Shown here: positions 34,179 to 44,518 of the stretch, in pieces
How positions within the stretch are numbered: position 1 is the stretch's first letter
How the letters are laid out: each line of letters opens with the position of its first letter
Assembly (NCBI GenBank): GCA_022225965.2
Contig: JAKJXP020000020.1
Span: 186,001-250,000, forward strand
Length of the DNA stretch: 64,000 nt
Direction of reading: 5' to 3'
Source: Diatrype stigma
Taxonomy: Eukaryota > Ascomycota > Sordariomycetes > Xylariales > Diatrypaceae
The notes under the pieces: generated by a model
The model's input: the letters and a program-made list of their open reading frames with translations, nothing else
The model's database searches: none
Told to the model about the DNA's origin: nothing
Translations under genes and position numbers: made by a program

Positions 34179-35162
34179 ATGGAAGCACAGTTCAACCAGC
34201 CAGCTGACGGAAACGTCTCGTCCGATGAACCTACGTCAGAACGAACACAAACCACATCGGGCAGCATATCCTTTGGCCCAATCTACACCGTTCTCCCTAG
34301 CGCGGGACAAACTCACACCCACACTGCGATCGTGCTCCACGGACGTGGCAGCAGCGGAGCCGAGTTCGCCGAAGAGTTCCTGGGGGCGGCGGGTTCCGCT
34401 CTCGCCCCCTTCGTCATCGACGACGACGACGATGACCAAAGCAGCCCACCGGGCACGCTGCCGAAGAGGCGGCTGCCGGGGTGGCGCTGGGTCTTCCCCA
34501 CGTCTCCGTCGCTCTGGAGCACGGCCTTCCAGGAGTCGATGCCCGCGTGGTTCGAGGCGCACTCGCTGGGCGACATTACGGCGCGGCGCGAGCTGCAGGT
34601 CGACGGCATCCGCGAATCCGTGCGGCACATCCTGGAGATCGTGCAGAGCGAAATCGACGCGCTGGGTGGGGATTCGAGAAGGGTGTTCCTGGGGGGTATC
34701 AGCCAGGGAGGCGCTGTCGGCTTGTGGACATTGCTCTGCCAACCAGACCCGACACGAGTATTGGGCGGCTTTTTCGGTGCCAGCACTTGGTTGCCGTTCG
34801 CCTCGGATGTTGAGCGCTTGCTCGCTTCGAAAAGGAGATCGGCCGCCGAAAGGGGCGAAGAGCTTGTGGTTGCTGAGACCCAAGAGCTCGATGGATTCGT
34901 AGAGACAATGATGGCGGGTATGCTAAGCCATTGTTGTGGACATCCAAAGCCGCGTCATCTTACACCGGTCTTCCTAGGGCATGGTGTGGATGATGCCTAT
35001 GTGGACGTCGAGTTGGGCATGCAGGCAGCCCGCATCTTGCGACAGTTTGGGCTGGGCGTCGACTGGAAGGAATATTCTGGCGCGGAAGAAGAGGGCCATT
35101 GGTTCAAGGAGCCGGAGGAGATCGATAATATTTTTGAATTTCTAGCATCCACCCAATCTTGA
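34179..35162 (+). CDS. acyl-protein thioesterase / phospholipase-carboxylesterase family hydrolase
   Basis: An intronless frame. I prefer the ATG at 34179 (MEAQFNQPAD), giving 327 residues; the ATG at 34116 adds 21 residues without homology value. The alpha/beta-hydrolase of the APT type shows the oxyanion block AIVLHGRGSSGAEF, the nucleophile elbow VFLGGISQGGAVGLW (GxSxG), the acid in VFLGHGVDDAYVD and the catalytic His in EEEGHWFKEPEE. The insert IDDDDDDQSSPP is an acidic loop. Relatives remove acyl groups from proteins or cleave small esters in the cytosol. Its place at the end of the metabolic run could mean ester cleavage in that pathway, or it may simply be a neighbour. Three large frames in other phases are shadows. 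Confidence 0.87.
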   Translation: MEAQFNQPADGNVSSDEPTSERTQTTSGSISFGPIYTVLPSAGQTHTHTAIVLHGRGSSGAEFAEEFLGAAGSALAPFVIDDDDDDQSSPPGTLPKRRLPGWRWVFPTSPSLWSTAFQESMPAWFEAHSLGDITARRELQVDGIRESVRHILEIVQSEIDALGGDSRRVFLGGISQGGAVGLWTLLCQPDPTRVLGGFFGASTWLPFASDVERLLASKRRSAAERGEELVVAETQELDGFVETMMAGMLSHCCGHPKPRHLTPVFLGHGVDDAYVDVELGMQAARILRQFGLGVDWKEYSGAEEEGHWFKEPEEIDNIFEFLASTQS

Positions 35163-35736
35163 GTGGAAGATGGCTTAGACAACTGATTTGAGACCAACAT
35201 TAGTCCTGCGCATTATCCAAGGTATCAAATAACGAGCTAGTCGCACGATGATTCGATCACATATTCCCTAAAACTCAGCTTTTGGAAATAAGCAGCCCAG
35301 TCGCGTGGTAGTTCTTGGTAGTCATCGATCGTGTATGGCTTTCACGAACTCCTATACCCCATTGACCAACCCGTGGTTTCCCAGCCCATGTGCCGCTGGA
35401 AAGGACGCAAAACATACCGAGTTGTTTGATGTAAGTAGAGCTCGGTTGAACACGAAATGAATTTGTATCAATAAACTCACAACCACCACTAGCTACTACC
35501 TCTTTCCTCCCACAACTCTCGACTATATGATCAATAGTATATATAACAACAGACATTGCAATGTCCGCTCCGAATGCCATCCTGCCGAAATCCGACTTTT
35601 ATACCCCAAGAAATGCGATGCGGTAGTGTATACCTTACCTACTTCAAGCAGAAAAAAGAGCTGATCAATTGCTCTGTAGCCACCTTGCATATAAGATCGG
35701 ATGAAATCATCTAGAGGGGAGAAAGATTCTCGTCAG
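35163..35736. other. intergenic between convergent genes
   Basis: The hydrolase (+) and the PAP2 gene (-) end toward each other here. Nothing coding is seen. A short minus frame at 35275-35580 has no features. Confidence 0.45.
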
Positions 35737-36905
35737 CTAAGTCAATCTCGCAGGAAACGCGCCCATCTCGTGCTCGTGCCCGTACCCAGCGTTGCGCCCC
35801 AGAATGGGCCCTTCCTCCTCGTCGCGCACCCGCCTCCAGCCTCGGCCGTCGCGGTCGTCGTCTTCGTCGTCGTCCCTCTCCCCGTGGATTTCAGCCTCAG
35901 CCTCGGCGGACCCAGGGGCCGGGTAGGGCTCGTGGCAGCGGCGGCTGCCCAGGCGTGGCCAGTAGCGGCGGTAGCTGAACCAGGAGACGACCAAGCCCAA
36001 GGCGGTGCCGACGGAGACGTCATAGACGTCGTGGCGGTAGTCCTGGCAGCGGCTGATGGCGATCAGGGCCGCGCCCACGAGCGGCGCGAGGCAGACAAGA
36101 GCGCGGCCGAGATCGCGGCGGTCGCGGAAGATGCGCAGCTGGCCGGCCAGGAACAGCGCCAGGTAGCCCAGGCCGGCAAAGCTGAAGCTAGAGTGGCCCG
36201 AGGGGAACGACCGCCACCCGTCGTGCAGCGTGTGGTGGTCGGTCTCCGTGCACACGTCGATGCCGACGAGGGCGTTCTGGGGCGTGCCCGCGGCGGGCTT
36301 GCAGCGCGCGATCAGATCGGGCCGGGGGCGCCCCACGGTGTTCTTCACGATGTCGGTCAGGAACGAGGCGAGGATCAGGCTGATGGCCAGCCCGAGCACG
36401 GCGCTGTGTTGCTTGTGGAAGCTGCGCGCGCGCGGGGCCACGACGACGGCGTTCCAGACCAGGAGGATGCCGAGCGGTACGAAGAGCGCGTACACGAAGT
36501 TCAGCCACACGGGCACGCGCTCGACCTCGGCGTGCGGGAAGGCGATGCGCAGGTCGTTGATGTAGAAGAGGCGGTGGAAGGGCTCGACGAGGAATTGGAT
36601 CAGGAGGTAGGCCGTCAGCAGGCCGGCGAAGCCTAGGTAGTCGGGGGCGTAGGAATGCTGTTGTGGGTTTTCGAGAAGGGAGGAGGTATCTGTTAGCGAG
36701 ACTTCGTTTCACTTGACCTTCGTATGGCTTGTTTCACTTGACTTGATGCACTTGACATGCAGTCTGGAAAGGGGGGCTTCGGAAAAGCAGAAAAGCAAAA
36801 AGGGGGACTTCGTGGCCGTACAGTCCAGAATCGAGTAATGGCCCCTATAACACCTCCAGCCCCGTCTCCTCCATCTCGCCCGTTGAGAGAAACTCGCGGT
36901 GCCAT
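35737..36905 (-). CDS. PAP2-family lipid phosphate phosphatase
   Basis: Two exons (36822-36905, 35737-36657; intron gtacgg..aacag) give 334 residues. The join makes FWTHSYAPDYLGFAGLLTAYLLIQFL. The protein removes phosphate from phosphatidic acid or diacylglycerol pyrophosphate in ER, Golgi or vacuole membranes. All three phosphatase motifs are intact: KNTVGRPRPD, SFPSGHSS and SRCQDYRHDVYDV. About six membrane segments surround them, for example VPVWLNFVYALFVPLGILLVW. The tail after the last segment is acidic and Arg-rich (GERDDDEDDDRDGRGW) and probably cytosolic. The layout is that of Dpp1/Lpp1-type enzymes. GC-rich codons create a 311-codon antisense frame, which is not a gene. It is divergently arranged with the splicing-factor gene. 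Confidence 0.9.
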
Positions 36906-37555
36906 TGCTGCAAGTCACCGGCCTCGTATAGCTTTGAAGAGGTTCCAGAACATGTCTGAGAGTAAAAGGAGGAAGAAGAGGGAGGACGAGAAGTGATGGG
37001 TCACTGAGTATGGCTAAGGGGTAATTTAGTGCGTAGTGGTGTCGTAGTGTGGCAGTATCGCAGTGCCGCCGTGTCGTAATGTCGTAATATCGTAGGTGTA
37101 TTGTACCTAGGTAGGGAGGTAGGGAGGTAGGGACATACATACATGTATGTTGCAACCTCTCTGAGTGCTACTTCTTAGTCCCGGGTTCGAAGTTCGGACG
37201 GCAGATCAGTGCTCGCGTGACGCTAACAATGACGTTTCAAATGCTTTATCGGATGGCACTTTCTTATCCAAACTATCGGAGGTTGTTACATACAACCTGG
37301 CAACAGAACTGGAAGCGCGCGGATCCAGAGGCCACTGGGCTCTCTAGCTACCTAGGTACATATGTATGTACATAGGTACATGTAGGTACTACCGCGCTTA
37401 ATTATAGGATCTTACCAACATACAGGTTAGTTGACATTACCTAGGTACCTTAACACCCGAACAGTAACAATTCAGACGCTCACCACCACAAATACAACAA
37501 CAGCAGCATCAGCAACAGGAGCAAGAAACTCGGGCACGCACCCAATACCGACAAG
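36906..37555. promoter_or_regulatory. divergent promoter region with short repeats
   Basis: The region lies between PAP2 (-) and the WW/FF gene (+). From 37030 to 37095 it contains degenerate TGTCGTA-type tandem units. From 37105 to 37135 it has GGTAGGGA repeats. Three exact copies of the palindrome TACCTAGGTA lie at 37104-37113, 37349-37358 and 37438-37447. The last 100 bases are A/C-rich like a fungal 5' leader. A T-loop-like GGTTCGAAG at 37185 has no tRNA around it. Confidence 0.55.
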
Positions 37556-39568
37556 ATGCTGAAATCCACATACAAACCATCACCTAATGTGCTCCCGCCA
37601 TTGCCTCCAGGCTGGACAGAACACAAAGCTCCGACCGGCCACACGTACTTCTACAACGCGAACACGAAAGAATCCACATACAAGCGGCCAGGCGTCGACT
37701 TTGCATCCGGGCCCGGACCGCAACAATCACCACAGCCTCCGCCACACGACCCGAACGCGAGCTACTTCCAGTACTCCTCCATCCCGAACCTTTCCAACCC
37801 CGCAGCCGCGAACGCCTTCCTCGCGCAGTACGACCCAGCGCGACAGCGGCAACAGCAAGAGTTTGGCGGGCGCGGCGGGCGCGGCGGAGGGCATCATCGC
37901 GGAGGTCATGGCCATGGCGGTGAGGGCAGGGACGGTGGTGGTCGACCGAGGCCGCAGCCCGCCGACAAGCCTCGCTCCAAGGTCGCCATTCCGGGCTGCG
38001 AGCCCTGGATCCTGGTCTACACTAAGTACGGACGGCGGTTCGTGTACAACCCTGTCAAGAACGCGAGCTACTGGCGCATTCCCGAGAAGGTCATGAAGGG
38101 CATATTGGAGCTGGACATCCAGGGAATCAAGGAGAAGGCAGGTGGTGGCGCCGGTCGTGATGGAGAGGTTGAGCCTTCGAAGAGTGCAGAACCGCAGACT
38201 GAGGCTGGTAAAGAGCAGCAGCAGCAGCAAGAGCAGGAAGAGGAAGAGGAAGAACTCGGGTCAGACTACGAAGAAGTTGAGGTCACGGACGACGAAGGCG
38301 AAGAGGGAGTAGGAGAGGGCGACGGCGACGGTGAGGTCGATCAAAACGGCGAGGGGGGACACCGCGCAAAGCGCCAGCGCACTGAAGACCCAGACGCGGA
38401 AAGGGCGGAAGGAGAAGACACAAACGCCATGCCCGTCGAGTTCAACGAAGAGGACATCGCATACCAGCTGCAAGCAATGGGGGCAGACTACGGCCTAGAC
38501 CCAGGCGAGTACGACGACGGGCACGCGGAGGAATGGCCCGAGGGAGCTGAAGGCAACCCTTTATCGGAAGCGGACGCCATCGCGCTCTTCGAGGACCTGC
38601 TGGACGACCACGGGATCAACCCATACTCGCCGTGGGAGAAGCTCCTCGAGGAAGGCCGCGTGTTCGACGACCCGCGGTACACGGCGCTCGCGACGACCAA
38701 GGCGCGGCGTGAGGCCTGGGAGGCCTGGAGCCGATCGCGCATCCGGGCGCTGCGGGAGCGGCGGGCGCGCGAGGCCAAGGAGCGGCCGCCCGACGACCCG
38801 CGTGTCCCGTTCTTCGCGTTCCTGCACGAGAAGGCGACGAGCCCGAAGCTGTACTGGCCCGAGTTCCGCCGCAAGCACCGCCGCGAGCCCGTCATGCGCG
38901 ACTCGGCCCTGTCGGACCGCGACCGCGAGCGCTGGTACCGCGACCACGTGGCGCGCCTGCGCCTGCCGCTCGAGACCCGCAAGAAGGATCTGGCGGCGCT
39001 GCTGCGGAGCGTGCCGCTGCGGCTCTTGAACCGCCGCACCGACCACCGTTACCGCCCCCAGAACCAGAGCCAGAACCAGAACCAGGAGAGCGAGGAGGAG
39101 AGTGGTGGTGGTCTGCTCCCCCTGCCGGCGCAGGTCCTCACCGACGTCCGGTTCATCAGCCTCGACACGGCGACGCGCGACCCGCTCGTCCAGGCGTTCA
39201 TCCAGACCCTGCCGGGACCGCCAGCCGAAAACGAGGAAGGCGAGGTGGTAGACGAGGAGGGACAGCGGAAGAAGCAAGAGGAGAAGCGGAAGAGGGAGAA
39301 GGCGCTCGAGGAGCGCGAGAGGGTCGTCGCGGAGGAGAAGCGCAGACAGAGACGGCTGCTGGAGCAGGGGCGGGCGGCGCTACGGGAGGAGGAGAGGGAG
39401 ATCGAAAGGGCGATGCAGGTTGGGAAGAAGGGGCTGCAGAGCCAGTTGGAGGCTGCGAGGGAGAAGGAGAGGGAGAGGGAGGAAAGGGAGAGGGAGCAGG
39501 CTTTGGCGAGGGAAAAGGCGAGGGGAGAGGGGGATACTATCGCGGAGGAGATGGACACTGGGGCTTGA
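37556..39568 (+). CDS. WW/FF-domain pre-mRNA splicing factor
   Basis: An intronless 670-residue frame. A WW domain is at about residues 17-47 (LPPGWTEHKAPTGHTYFYNANTKESTYKRP), with a WW-like second block at about 143-175 (PWILVYTKYGRRFVYNPVKNASYWRIP). A Gly/His/Arg-rich linker separates them, and a long acidic region follows. FF-type helices are at about 335-470 (AIALFEDLLDDHGINPYSPWEKLLEEGRVFDDPRY..; FFAFLHEKATSPKLYWPEFRRKHRRE). The last 100 residues are a charged, probably coiled-coil run of Glu/Arg/Lys. The order WW then FF then coil matches the yeast Urn1 / fission-yeast Dre4 group, which associates with the spliceosome in the nucleus. The length fits fungal members. Frames on the minus strand here are shadows. 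Confidence 0.85.
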   Translation: MLKSTYKPSPNVLPPLPPGWTEHKAPTGHTYFYNANTKESTYKRPGVDFASGPGPQQSPQPPPHDPNASYFQYSSIPNLSNPAAANAFLAQYDPARQRQQQEFGGRGGRGGGHHRGGHGHGGEGRDGGGRPRPQPADKPRSKVAIPGCEPWILVYTKYGRRFVYNPVKNASYWRIPEKVMKGILELDIQGIKEKAGGGAGRDGEVEPSKSAEPQTEAGKEQQQQQEQEEEEEELGSDYEEVEVTDDEGEEGVGEGDGDGEVDQNGEGGHRAKRQRTEDPDAERAEGEDTNAMPVEFNEEDIAYQLQAMGADYGLDPGEYDDGHAEEWPEGAEGNPLSEADAIALFEDLLDDHGINPYSPWEKLLEEGRVFDDPRYTALATTKARREAWEAWSRSRIRALRERRAREAKERPPDDPRVPFFAFLHEKATSPKLYWPEFRRKHRREPVMRDSALSDRDRERWYRDHVARLRLPLETRKKDLAALLRSVPLRLLNRRTDHRYRPQNQSQNQNQESEEESGGGLLPLPAQVLTDVRFISLDTATRDPLVQAFIQTLPGPPAENEEGEVVDEEGQRKKQEEKRKREKALEERERVVAEEKRRQRRLLEQGRAALREEEREIERAMQVGKKGLQSQLEAAREKEREREEREREQALAREKARGEGDTIAEEMDTGA

Positions 39569-39850
39569 ACTGGGACGGAATCGGGAGCGTCATTAGGCCA
39601 GTCAACCTATCTAGCAACTAAAGCATCGTTACTCAATAACTAGAACCTCAGAATTTATGCGTTCTACCAAGCTGGTTATTCATACCTTGTGTACATGTAT
39701 ATACGTATGGAAGCACAGCGAATACCGCATTTGATGTTATGTTTGTTGTTTTTGTCTATTCTCTCTCGTTCACTGCTATGTATATCCACCTATATATATA
39801 TCATTGCGTCTTCTCCAACAGCGGGAGGCGCAGAGAGCTACCTAAATAAA

Positions 39851-40905
39851 CTACAACCAGCTGTCGAACCAGGTGACGGCCTGCAGGAAGGCCTGCTCCT
39901 TTGCGTAGCGCTGGGCCGCGATGCTGAGGTCGGACCGCACCGCGAAGCCGTGCTCCGTCTGCCCGTACAGGTAGATCTGGTAGGGGTCGCCCTTCTTGGC
40001 GAGGATCTCCTCCGACTTGTGGCGCTTCTCCACCGTGAAGACTGTGTTGTGTAGTTCGTGGTTAGTGGATTTGATTTGATTTTTTTATTTCTTTAAGGAG
40101 GGGGGGTGGGGGGGCGACGGGAAGGGTAGAAACGTACTCGTGTCACTCTCGGCCGCCGAGATGGACAGAGGGGCCTTGAAGCCGGCGAGCTCGTCCTCCT
40201 CGACGAACGAAGGGTGTGCGAAGTAGCCGGCGTCGATGCCGTCCTTGTAGTGGCGGGCGACGTACTTGGCGCCGAAGCAGTAGCCGACGGCGCCGAGCTT
40301 CTTGACGCCCTTCTCCTGCCGCAGGAACTTGATGGCCTCCTCGACGATGGGGTCGACGGCCTCGGCGGTGTGGGGGTTGTCGCCGGTGGAGCCGTTGGCC
40401 AGCCACTTCCAGAGGTCGAAGCCCTCGGGCCGGTTCAGCGGGATCGGGTCCCCGTTGAACAGGTCGATGATCAGCGTCGTGTACCCGTTGGCCGCGAACT
40501 GGTCCGCGATCAGCTGGCTGTTCTGCCAGATCCCGATCACGTCCGGCAGGATCAACACCGCCTTCTCCGTCCCATGGTTCGCCGTCGCGTCCGCCCCCGG
40601 CGTCGACAGGTACGCGTCGTGCTTGCCGACCTTGATGCTCGTGCCGACGGGTGTGCCCCTATTTTTATGCTGTCGTTAGCTGTGTTGCTTTGCTTTTGTC
40701 ATGTGTTATAGATGCGCCATATCGATAGGTTGGGGGCCAAGAAATAGCGGGGAATATTTGGAGGTGGGAGCGCGGGCGCGAGCGATGACGATGACGATGA
40801 CGATGGAGGGGTAGGTGAGATGGCTGCAAGTGAAACGGAATTTTCGGACACTCACTCGTGCTTAACACCGACAGTGCAGCATCTTCCTGGGGGGTTTGAG
40901 GCCAT
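39851..40905 (-). CDS. dienelactone hydrolase family protein
   Basis: Three exons (40856-40905, 40138-40658, 39851-40041) give 253 residues. The start is MASNPPGRCCTVGVKHEG, and introns are gtgagt..aatag and gtacgt..cacag. The fold is alpha/beta hydrolase with a Cys nucleophile in AVGYCFGAKYVARHY. The catalytic Asp is in SISAAESDT, just before splice 2, and the His is in QTEHGFAVR. LILPDVIGIWQNSQLIADQFAANGY is the conserved beginning. Classical members open dienelactones in chloroaromatic breakdown; most fungal paralogues have unknown esters as substrates. Protein size and all catalytic residues are normal. It is tail to tail with the WW/FF gene, 282 bp apart. Confidence 0.92.
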
Positions 40906-42190
40906 TTTCTGTTTAAGAGCTGGTATTTGGATGTTGATGATTCTTCGGGTTGGATGTCTCGTATATAGCCTGTATATAGCTAGCTGGCTGTGTTGTAAGC
41001 GCGGATGGTTTGACTGACTACCTGTGGTGATATTCCGCCTTCTGAAGATGGGTGATGGAAGCTTTTTATACAAAGCACTAGACTGGCTAGTTCAGTTAGT
41101 CACGGTAAGTCTGAAGCGGGAATATTTGTCTTCAGGAACTCGGAGACCTCGCGTTCGTGGTCGGCATAACGAGCCCCTCTACCAGACTACCACATTAGAC
41201 AACCAGCTCTACTGTATTTTGCTGAGTTACTACCCACTCTATCCCGTTATCCCGTTGCTGCTGGAGCACGTAATAACGTTACAGGTTTGACTAGGAGGCT
41301 CAACAGACCCTCGCCCCCGCTATATGCCGCACACCGGCCTGTCTTACAGGGATTTCTTAGTGCCTGCCCTGCCTGCCTCTTCACCGTTCGGTGGAATTCC
41401 GCGATCACTCGCATCTTATTCGGAATTACTCAATCATCCCGCGGCAGTTGGGCTGTCTGGACATGCAGTGATTAATCCCGCTAAGGCCGGCCCGGGATAG
41501 TCATCGATGTACCCTATCCCCTACCTTATACCCCTACCTTATACCCGTATCATCTACCTTATAGGCTCAATGCTACCAGGGAGCATGAGCTAACTAGCAG
41601 CACGAAGAAGATAAGCTAGCATGACTTCATTGCATCCCTAGTCCCTACTTTGTCGAGCATTCAGTCCCTAACTAGAGCATTCTGAGACGTCAGAGATGCT
41701 AGAAATAGCATAAGTCTGAAGTTGGCAACCATGACTATTAGCTAACCAAGCCTTTTGTTTTCTGCTTGTGGCAGGCTAATCCGAGAAGGGGCTATTTTGC
41801 TATTAGCGGTCTAGATCTAGATTACCTACGATGACCAAGCTATGCACACAGCATGTCTGTTGCCGTGGTTGCATCGCACATGCTGCCGGTCTAACTATCT
41901 CCTACCAGCTTGTGTAACGAGCGGCTTGTATATTTGATACGTGCACGTGGTTGGTTATATTCACGCACATACGTGTAATTCAGATACTCATTATTATTGA
42001 TATTATCCTAATGTTAGTGTTCACGAGGTACGGCAAATAGGATGGACCATTTTCCCACCATGTTTCGATAGTTATGTGCTGGAAGGGAGCGTCGGTGACC
42101 TGTCATTTTTAGGTGGACTTCCTCTCCTCCGTTAACCCCGATGACCCGCTCTGCTCTCGTTGATCCTCGACGGCACGGCACTTCCTTCAG
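40906..42190. other. intergenic, no gene seen
   Basis: Upstream region of the dienelactone hydrolase gene, then AT-rich sequence. A degenerate tandem run of CTACCTTATACCC units lies at about 41510-41565. No coding frame is credible. Confidence 0.5.
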
Positions 42191-43492
42191 TTACTGGGTG
42201 TTAATTCCCCTTCTCACCTTCTTGAACCGGCTATCTCGCTGCGCGGTTGCCGACGAGACCCGCGCGGAATTTGGTCTGGGAATCTCTGTCGCCTTACAAT
42301 ATCCGCATGCCGGGCATCGGTCCTCATTACGAGCGGCATCGCCTTCTGGCACGCTGGCTGGAGAAGTGGACGTCCCCCCTTGTGGATACCGCATCAGTGG
42401 GAACCATACGCGACCTGTACGCGCAGTCGATGATGTCCCTGAGCCTGGTGTCCCTTGACTACGACGGTAGGGTTGGTTAGGCAGCGTGGTTTCTTGTGCA
42501 CCGCCGCTATTGATATCTAATGGGCTGATGGTATCTCGTGGCGAGGCTGAACGTCTTTTCAGACTTGTTAAGAAGCGGATGATGGGGGACTCTGGCGGTG
42601 GATGTCTAGACTCGGTCGCAATGGCGGAAGCAATTGTAGCCTTCTGCTTATTTTTGGGACTTGGAGGTTGAGTTGGTTGCTCAAGGGTAATTCTTGGACC
42701 ATGGATATCTCTGCTTGGATTCGGATGCGGATGCGGATGCGGATGCGGATGCGGATGTGGGGTTGAGCGGCGGTCTCGCACACTCTTCCAAGCTGACCTT
42801 CGCTTTCTGGGAAGCTCAACATAAGCACTATGGTCTTCTTCCTGGTCTCCCTCCCGGTGTTGTTCCTGTGCCGCAGATTGACCTGGAGATAAGGCAGACT
42901 TCCTTGCTGCAGACCTCTGCCACTTTATATGGAACACCGAATTCCCCTTCCGGGTCGTAGGCCCCTGCGGAGGACGAGGGGACTCCCCAGAGTGCTGAGT
43001 ACTTTCGGCTTGTCTCGTATCTGATTTTGGCGTTTCCTTTGTGCTCGGGGATTTGTGCCAATCCAACAGTCTCCTCCCTCCCGGATTCGCCCTAGGGTTC
43101 TCCGGAGTGTCGGGTATCGAAGGTTCTACTACTGGTATGCTATCTGATGTAGCCATTGGGTCCAATCCGGTGTCGTAAGGATGCGTGCTCTTCCCCGGCT
43201 TCCCCGGCTTCCCCGGCCTTGGTTTACCAAAGATCCCCTTTCGTGGAGACATCATATTCGAATCGCTCGAGCTTTCGCGTTTCCTCGTTTCTATAGATCT
43301 CATGTGTTCATCTATGCCATTCTGCCAATGGTCGACCCTTACATTGAGCCACAGCAGTGGCAGGGATACGGCTTGCAGGATCTTGACTCGCTTAGGTGTG
43401 ACACCCTCTGCTGGGGCAACAAGCGTCTGCTGGGTCGGCCATCGATGTCTATAATCGAGTGTATTGACCTCGGGTCTCTTCCGCGGCAGCAT
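42191..43492 (-). CDS. low-complexity orphan protein with His-Pro repeat
   Basis: A single 433-codon frame; later ATGs at 43306 or 43255 could also be the start. The product is basic, rich in Pro, Ser and Arg, and looks disordered. Visible items are a GKPRPGKPGKPGK run, a block of seven His-Pro pairs coded by a GGATGC tandem repeat at 42718-42760, basic stretches (KRRSAWKSVRDRRS, RFLTSLKRRSASPRD) and a C-terminal CPACGYC. No membrane or signal segment is present. A frame this long with plausible codon use is probably real, but I recognise no family. Basic clusters would fit a nuclear protein; that is a guess. Confidence 0.5.
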   Translation of the reverse strand: MLPRKRPEVNTLDYRHRWPTQQTLVAPAEGVTPKRVKILQAVSLPLLWLNVRVDHWQNGIDEHMRSIETRKRESSSDSNMMSPRKGIFGKPRPGKPGKPGKSTHPYDTGLDPMATSDSIPVVEPSIPDTPENPRANPGGRRLLDWHKSPSTKETPKSDTRQAESTQHSGESPRPPQGPTTRKGNSVFHIKWQRSAARKSALSPGQSAAQEQHREGDQEEDHSAYVELPRKRRSAWKSVRDRRSTPHPHPHPHPHPHPNPSRDIHGPRITLEQPTQPPSPKNKQKATIASAIATESRHPPPESPIIRFLTSLKRRSASPRDTISPLDINSGGAQETTLPNQPYRRSQGTPGSGTSSTARTGRVWFPLMRYPQGGTSTSPASVPEGDAARNEDRCPACGYCKATEIPRPNSARVSSATAQRDSRFKKVRRGINTQ

Positions 43493-44518
43493 TAGGGGAC
43501 GCTGGGTTCAGGTCATCTGGCGAAGTCTGCTCAAAGTCGTCAAGTTAAAGGATAAAGTATGTTCAGTAAAGGCGTCTGATGATACAGCATAGAGACATCT
43601 ATTAAGTCGTATAATTGGATATCAAGGGGTAGGACATCATACACGGGACATGCGCGCCTGGTGTGCCTTGTCAACAAATGGATATAATGCCAATGAGGGG
43701 AAGACCCGAGCTACGTGTAAGCAAGTTGTCCCAGTATACGAAACACCCGAAGTTGAGGCCCAACCTTGGAAGTAATTATCAAGTAGGTTACTTAGTAGTT
43801 GTTAAGCAGGTGTGCCTTCCCCCTCCGTCAATACACATAAAACGTATTTACACGTCATACAGGAGGAAGCAACTACCTACAACCTACCTAGGTAACAGGA
43901 CAGTCAGTTTGGACTATCATCAGTATGAAACCAACCTACCTGCATGCCTTGTACACCTGCATTTAGGGACTCAATGCTGAACTACGGTACCTATAAAGTT
44001 CCAACTCCGAGGTCCTAAAATGCACGTACGTACCAAAGCACTGTGAACCCCAAATGTTCCGCGAATTGCCCCTTTCCCCCTCCCCCCGCCACCCTTTTCA
44101 TGATTTACCAGGTCAGTTCAAACGTGTTATGCATCGCCGAGATGTGTACCATGATTCTCTCATGTTTCCTAAATCTGCGCTTGATTTGGGCAGAGTAACG
44201 TTATATAGCTGCCATATGCCATGTAATCGCTACGATGGGCTCAGTCTCAAGCAAATGGATGACCCCTTTTTAACTTTCAACTCCCCTTTTCCCCAACCTT
44301 CCACTTTTATAAGACCATCCCCCACCCCCGATTTACCTTTGCGGATTCTCACTTCATTCCTTCGTCCTTCGTTATTCCTCTTCCTACCTTGTTCATTGTG
44401 TCATAAACGTTGTCGTGAAGCCAGGGCAGATATGCGCCTGATCAGCAGTCGAAGTACCATTCATGCGAGAGTGTCACCAAAATGTCAAAATGACCATATT
44501 GGTATGACAATCAGGTCT
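43493..44518. other. intergenic, no gene seen
   Basis: One palindrome TACCTAGGTA is at 43885-43894. The plus-strand frame 44054-44647 is Pro/Ser-rich, overlaps the next gene in antisense and has no domain. I treat the stretch as non-coding. Confidence 0.5.

Noticed and set aside
35701..36636. 311-codon plus-strand frame
   Set aside because: Antisense to the PAP2 gene, which has all three catalytic motifs; composition (Ala, Val, Asp, Gly) is that expected from GC-rich codons read backwards.
37175..37205. tRNA-like T-loop (GGTTCGAAG)
   Set aside because: No matching acceptor, D or anticodon arms could be found on either side.
38561..39277. 238-codon minus-strand frame
   Set aside because: Antisense to the FF-domain part of the splicing factor; Leu/Arg-rich by codon composition only.
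42711..42760. GGATGC tandem array considered as a CRISPR-like or regulatory repeat
   Set aside because: It is a 6-bp in-frame microsatellite coding the His-Pro repeat; there are no spacers.
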